Shown piece by piece: positions 61,440-64,000 of a stretch of DNA of 64,000 nt. Positions within the stretch are counted from its first letter, which is position 1, and every line of letters begins with the position of its first letter. The DNA comes from Cohnella faecalis (lineage in GTDB: Bacteria; Bacillota; Bacilli; Paenibacillales; Paenibacillaceae). Position numbers and translations under genes: made by a program. The DNA lies in contig NZ_QXJM01000063.1 of NCBI RefSeq assembly GCF_003570905.1, positions 1 to 64,000 of the forward strand, given 5' to 3'. A model generated the notes under the pieces. That model was not told the DNA's origin, did not search any database, and saw only the letters and a program-made list of their open reading frames with translations.

Positions 61440-62162
61440 ATGTCCGATCCGAATATGCTTGTGCTCAATACGCGAATGATACAGAATCAAGCGTTGGAGA
61501 ACGGGAAGAAAGCGACGACCGATTATCGCGATCTGACAATGCGCTACAAGCTGCTGTTCGGCATGCTGAAGCAGCTGATCGAAATTCCGGTCGCGAAGAA
61601 GATTCTCGATTTTCATAAGATTCATTTTCAATACTTGCTTATCGTCGTTACAGCGGTCGAGAACATGAAACCGTTCGACGACGCGATCGAGCAAATCCAG
61701 CGAAATCTGGACGAATACGTCCGCCAGACCGGCCTTGTGCTTGCTGCCGTGCGCGATATTCCGCAGGACCCTTGGGAAGGAATGAACAAGATGGGATTGA
61801 TCGTGCTGGCGCCGGCGCTGAAGGAAAGCCCGGAGCTTGCGCGCACGTACAACGACACTCTGGACGCCTACGAAAAGCTGACGCAAGAGGCGCTTAACGC
61901 GGCTACGCTGTGCGCGGATCAAGGACGCGCCATCGAAGCCGATACCCGGCTGAAGGCAGTGGAAATACTCGCCAAGCTGGATGCGCTCAAAGCTCAAGGT
62001 GCGATCGACGTCGTGCTGATCGAAGCCGCCCGCAAGAAAGTCCAGTTCATCCAGCTCGATACGATGACCCGGATACAAACGACCCGCGGCAACGCGGAGG
62101 ACGGCGTCAAGCGGCTCCAGCCGATGGTATTGAAGGCCGCCCAGGCTCAACGAATCGATTAG
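61440..62162 (+). CDS. Hypothetical helical protein, partner of the Ig-like protein
   Basis: A 240-residue protein, all helix by composition, no signal peptide and no membrane segment. It starts MSDPNMLVLNTRMIQNQALE after GGGAGGGGAG, and further landmarks are YKLLFGMLKQLIEIPVAKKI, DEYVRQTGLVLAAVRDIPQD and FIQLDTMTRIQTTRGNAEDG. It must be co-transcribed with the Ig-like gene (25-bp gap). It ends in a good terminator. I do not recognise a family, but a two-gene cassette is likely. Confidence 0.7.
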   Translation: MSDPNMLVLNTRMIQNQALENGKKATTDYRDLTMRYKLLFGMLKQLIEIPVAKKILDFHKIHFQYLLIVVTAVENMKPFDDAIEQIQRNLDEYVRQTGLVLAAVRDIPQDPWEGMNKMGLIVLAPALKESPELARTYNDTLDAYEKLTQEALNAATLCADQGRAIEADTRLKAVEILAKLDALKAQGAIDVVLIEAARKKVQFIQLDTMTRIQTTRGNAEDGVKRLQPMVLKAAQAQRID

Positions 62163-62177
62163 CGCTTCGGCGCAAAG

Positions 62178-62216
62178 CCTCCATCTCTACTGCCAAAGCG
62201 GGGATGGAGGTTTTCC
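62178..62216 (+). terminator. Intrinsic terminator of the Ig-like cassette
   Basis: CCTCCATC pairs with GATGGAGG around a 17-nt loop, followed by TTTTCCTTTT. Confidence 0.8.
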
Positions 62217-62324
62217 TTTTCAGGCGGGTAAAAGGGGAATGCACCTTAAACCGTAATAACCGCACATGTAATGAAATTGAATTTTGTATCCGTTCCCAGT
62301 ATTCTCTGCGTAGGAGGGATTGGC

Positions 62325-64000
62325 ATGCAGAAGAAATGGTGGAAGGAAAGCGTCGTCTATCAGATTTATCCGAGGAGCTTCATGGATAGCAACGGCGACG
62401 GAATCGGGGATTTGCCCGGCATTATCTCCAAGCTGGATTATTTGAAGACGTTAGGAATCGACGTTATCTGGCTCAGCCCTGTTTATGAATCGCCGAATGA
62501 CGACAACGGCTACGATATTTCCGATTATCGTTCCATCTTGAAGGATTTCGGGACGATGGCCGATTGGGAGCTGTTTTTGAAGGAAGCTCATCTGCGGGGA
62601 ATTAAGCTGATCATGGATTTGGTCGTGAACCACAGCTCCGACGAGCATGCGTGGTTCGTCGAATCGAGAAGCTCGAAGGACAATCCGAAGAGGGATTATT
62701 ACATATGGCGTCCCGGCAAAGACGGCAAGGAGCCGAACAACTGGGTGTCCGTGTTCAGCGGCTCCGCCTGGAAGTATGACGAAACGACGGATGAATACTT
62801 CCTTCATTTATTTTCGTCCAAGCAGCCGGACTTGAACTGGGAAAGCGACAAGCTGAAGCGCGAAATCTACGATATGATGACCTGGTGGCTGGACAAGGGA
62901 ATCGACGGCTTCCGAATGGATGTCGTCAATTTCATCTCGAAGGATACCGCATATCCAGACGCTCCGGGCGAAGGCGGCGGGTACCATTGGGGCGGGGAGT
63001 ACTTCATGAACGGGCCTCGAATTCATGAGTTTCTGCATGAGATGAACCGGGAAGTGCTGTCCAAATACGATTGCATGACGGTAGGTGAAATGCCGGGCGT
63101 TACGCCGGAGGAAGCTGTCAAATACACCTCGCCGGAAAGCCAAGAGGTCGATATGGTGTTCCAGTTCGAGCATATGGATCTGGACTCCGGCAATGGCAAA
63201 TGGGACGTTCGCCCTTGGACGCTTGCGGCGCTGCGAGAGAATGCGAACAAGTGGCAGACCTCCTTGCAGGGCAAAGGCTGGAACAGCTTGTACATGAACA
63301 ATCACGATCAGCCGCGCATGGTTTCCCGCTTTGGCGACGACGGCCGTTATCGGGTAGAGTCGGCGAAGATGCTGGCGACGTACCTGCATATGCAGCAAGG
63401 GACTCCCTACATCTATCAAGGCGAAGAGATCGGCATGACCAACGTGCAGTTCCCGTCCATTGCCGATTATCAGGATATTGAGATTTTGAACTATTACAAG
63501 GAGCAAATCGAGCGAGGCGCGAATGAAGCCGATTTGTTGAAAGCGATCCATATTAAGGGACGGGACAATGCGCGCACTCCGATCCAGTGGGACGATACCC
63601 TCCATGGGGGATTCACTACGGGAACGCCGTGGCTGCAGGTTAATCCGAATTACAAGGACATTAACGCCGCGCAAGCGCTGGCCGATCCGCAATCCATTTT
63701 CCATTATTACCGCCAGTTGATTCAGCTTCGGAAGCAGCATGAAGTCATCGTCTACGGAGATTTCGAAATGCTGGCTTGGGAGCATGGAGAAATAATGGCG
63801 TACAAGAGGACGTTGGGCGGCCAAAGTCTGCTTGCGATCATGAACTTCTACGGCGGCACCCCGGAGTGGACGCTTCCGGAACCGTTCGTTAAGGGGCAAG
63901 CGAAGCTGCTCATCGGCAACTATCCGACAGAGGGCGAGACTATCGCTTCGGAGAGAATCGTATTGAAGCCTTACGAGGCGAGAGTGTACTTGCTGGCTTG
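62325..64000 (+). CDS. malL: Oligo-1,6-glucosidase (GH13 alpha-glucosidase), right end at the window edge
   Basis: This enzyme cuts alpha-glucosidic bonds of isomalto- and malto-oligosaccharides in the cytoplasm. From ATG 62325 (TAGGAGGGA upstream) it reads MQKKWWKESVVYQIYPRSFM, MDLVVNHSSDEHAWF, nucleophile region GIDGFRMDVVNFISK, acid-base TVGEMPGVTPEE and YMNNHDQPRMVSRFGDDG. Val after the nucleophile Asp is typical of 1,6-specific members. At least 558 codons are in the window; family length suggests that it ends within a few bases. It fits the maltodextrin-type importer upstream in the window, although it is a separate unit. No LacI-type operator copy was seen before it. Confidence 0.92.
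   Translation, partial: MQKKWWKESVVYQIYPRSFMDSNGDGIGDLPGIISKLDYLKTLGIDVIWLSPVYESPNDDNGYDISDYRSILKDFGTMADWELFLKEAHLRGIKLIMDLVVNHSSDEHAWFVESRSSKDNPKRDYYIWRPGKDGKEPNNWVSVFSGSAWKYDETTDEYFLHLFSSKQPDLNWESDKLKREIYDMMTWWLDKGIDGFRMDVVNFISKDTAYPDAPGEGGGYHWGGEYFMNGPRIHEFLHEMNREVLSKYDCMTVGEMPGVTPEEAVKYTSPESQEVDMVFQFEHMDLDSGNGKWDVRPWTLAALRENANKWQTSLQGKGWNSLYMNNHDQPRMVSRFGDDGRYRVESAKMLATYLHMQQGTPYIYQGEEIGMTNVQFPSIADYQDIEILNYYKEQIERGANEADLLKAIHIKGRDNARTPIQWDDTLHGGFTTGTPWLQVNPNYKDINAAQALADPQSIFHYYRQLIQLRKQHEVIVYGDFEMLAWEHGEIMAYKRTLGGQSLLAIMNFYGGTPEWTLPEPFVKGQAKLLIGNYPTEGETIASERIVLKPYEARVYLLA

Noticed and set aside
60248-61468. Leftward open frame of 406 codons opposite the Ig-like gene
   Set aside because: It mirrors the rightward frame codon for codon. 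The rightward product has plausible helices and is followed by a terminator; the leftward one has shadow-like composition and no ribosome site.
62808-63899. Leftward open frame of 363 codons opposite the alpha-glucosidase
   Set aside because: It is antisense to all catalytic motifs of a clear GH13 enzyme.
1-64000. CRISPR array
   Set aside because: No regularly spaced direct repeats with unique spacers were seen; the only short tandem repeat of note is the two-copy 14-bp unit at 17438-17470.

Overview
The window looks like a chromosomal segment of a spore-former relative in the Paenibacillaceae (Paenibacillus/Cohnella type). This is inferred from the mid-GC coding sequence with strong GGAGG-type ribosome binding sites, GTG/TTG starts, S-layer (SLH) and copper-amine-oxidase-N surface proteins, a 7TM histidine kinase paired with a BTAD response regulator, and the Firmicute order secG - rnr - smpB - ssrA. 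No species can be assigned from sequence alone.

Layout. 1-4.7 kb: a broken C45-type acyltransferase gene, a divergent broken TetR regulator, a broken sugar isomerase, a broken Eis-like acetyltransferase, and a soluble chemotaxis-type signalling protein. 4.8-10.7 kb: the housekeeping block secG, rnr (RNase R with a ~310-residue Gly/Lys/Arg tail), an E. coli-type pyrB, smpB and the tmRNA gene ssrA. 10.7-15.5 kb: a scrambled accessory segment between two copies of the tmRNA 3' end, holding gene remnants, a second diverged tmRNA fragment and an Ig-like/SLH surface protein. 16.3-26.8 kb: a LacI-controlled catabolic operon (ABC importer, two FAD oxidoreductases, two zinc alcohol dehydrogenases, a ROK sugar kinase) with matching operators before the regulator and before the transporter. 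26.9-37.1 kb: an accessory/defence-like stretch with a Fic protein, an HNH nuclease resembling phosphorothioate-DNA restriction enzymes, two GNAT-like genes with a translationally coupled 34-codon gene, a SEC-C protein, uracil-DNA glycosylase, and a PLD-helicase-DUF3427 protein with a Nudix partner. 37.2-45.6 kb: a surface protein, a four-gene cluster resembling E. coli yjfLMC (lipoprotein, glutathionylspermidine-synthase-like ATP-grasp, DUF350), an AbrB/Doc toxin-antitoxin pair, a GT2-GtrA transferase, a phosphodiester glycosidase, an unknown gene and a 2-hydroxyacid dehydrogenase. 45.7-54.4 kb: one long leftward operon (two esterases, MFS exporter, maltodextrin-like ABC importer, LacI regulator) read from a near-consensus promoter followed by two LacI-type operators. 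54.5-64 kb: histidine kinase/response regulator, DUF6338-like protein, a junction of gene fragments, a two-gene Ig-like cassette of unknown function, and a GH13 oligo-1,6-glucosidase running to the window edge.

A cross-cutting feature is the number of genes broken by single-base frame changes. Most are repaired by adding one G or C to a short homopolymer, so residual sequencing errors explain many of them. The MFS gene, the ssrA-flanked segment and the 59-kb junction look more truly degraded or rearranged.
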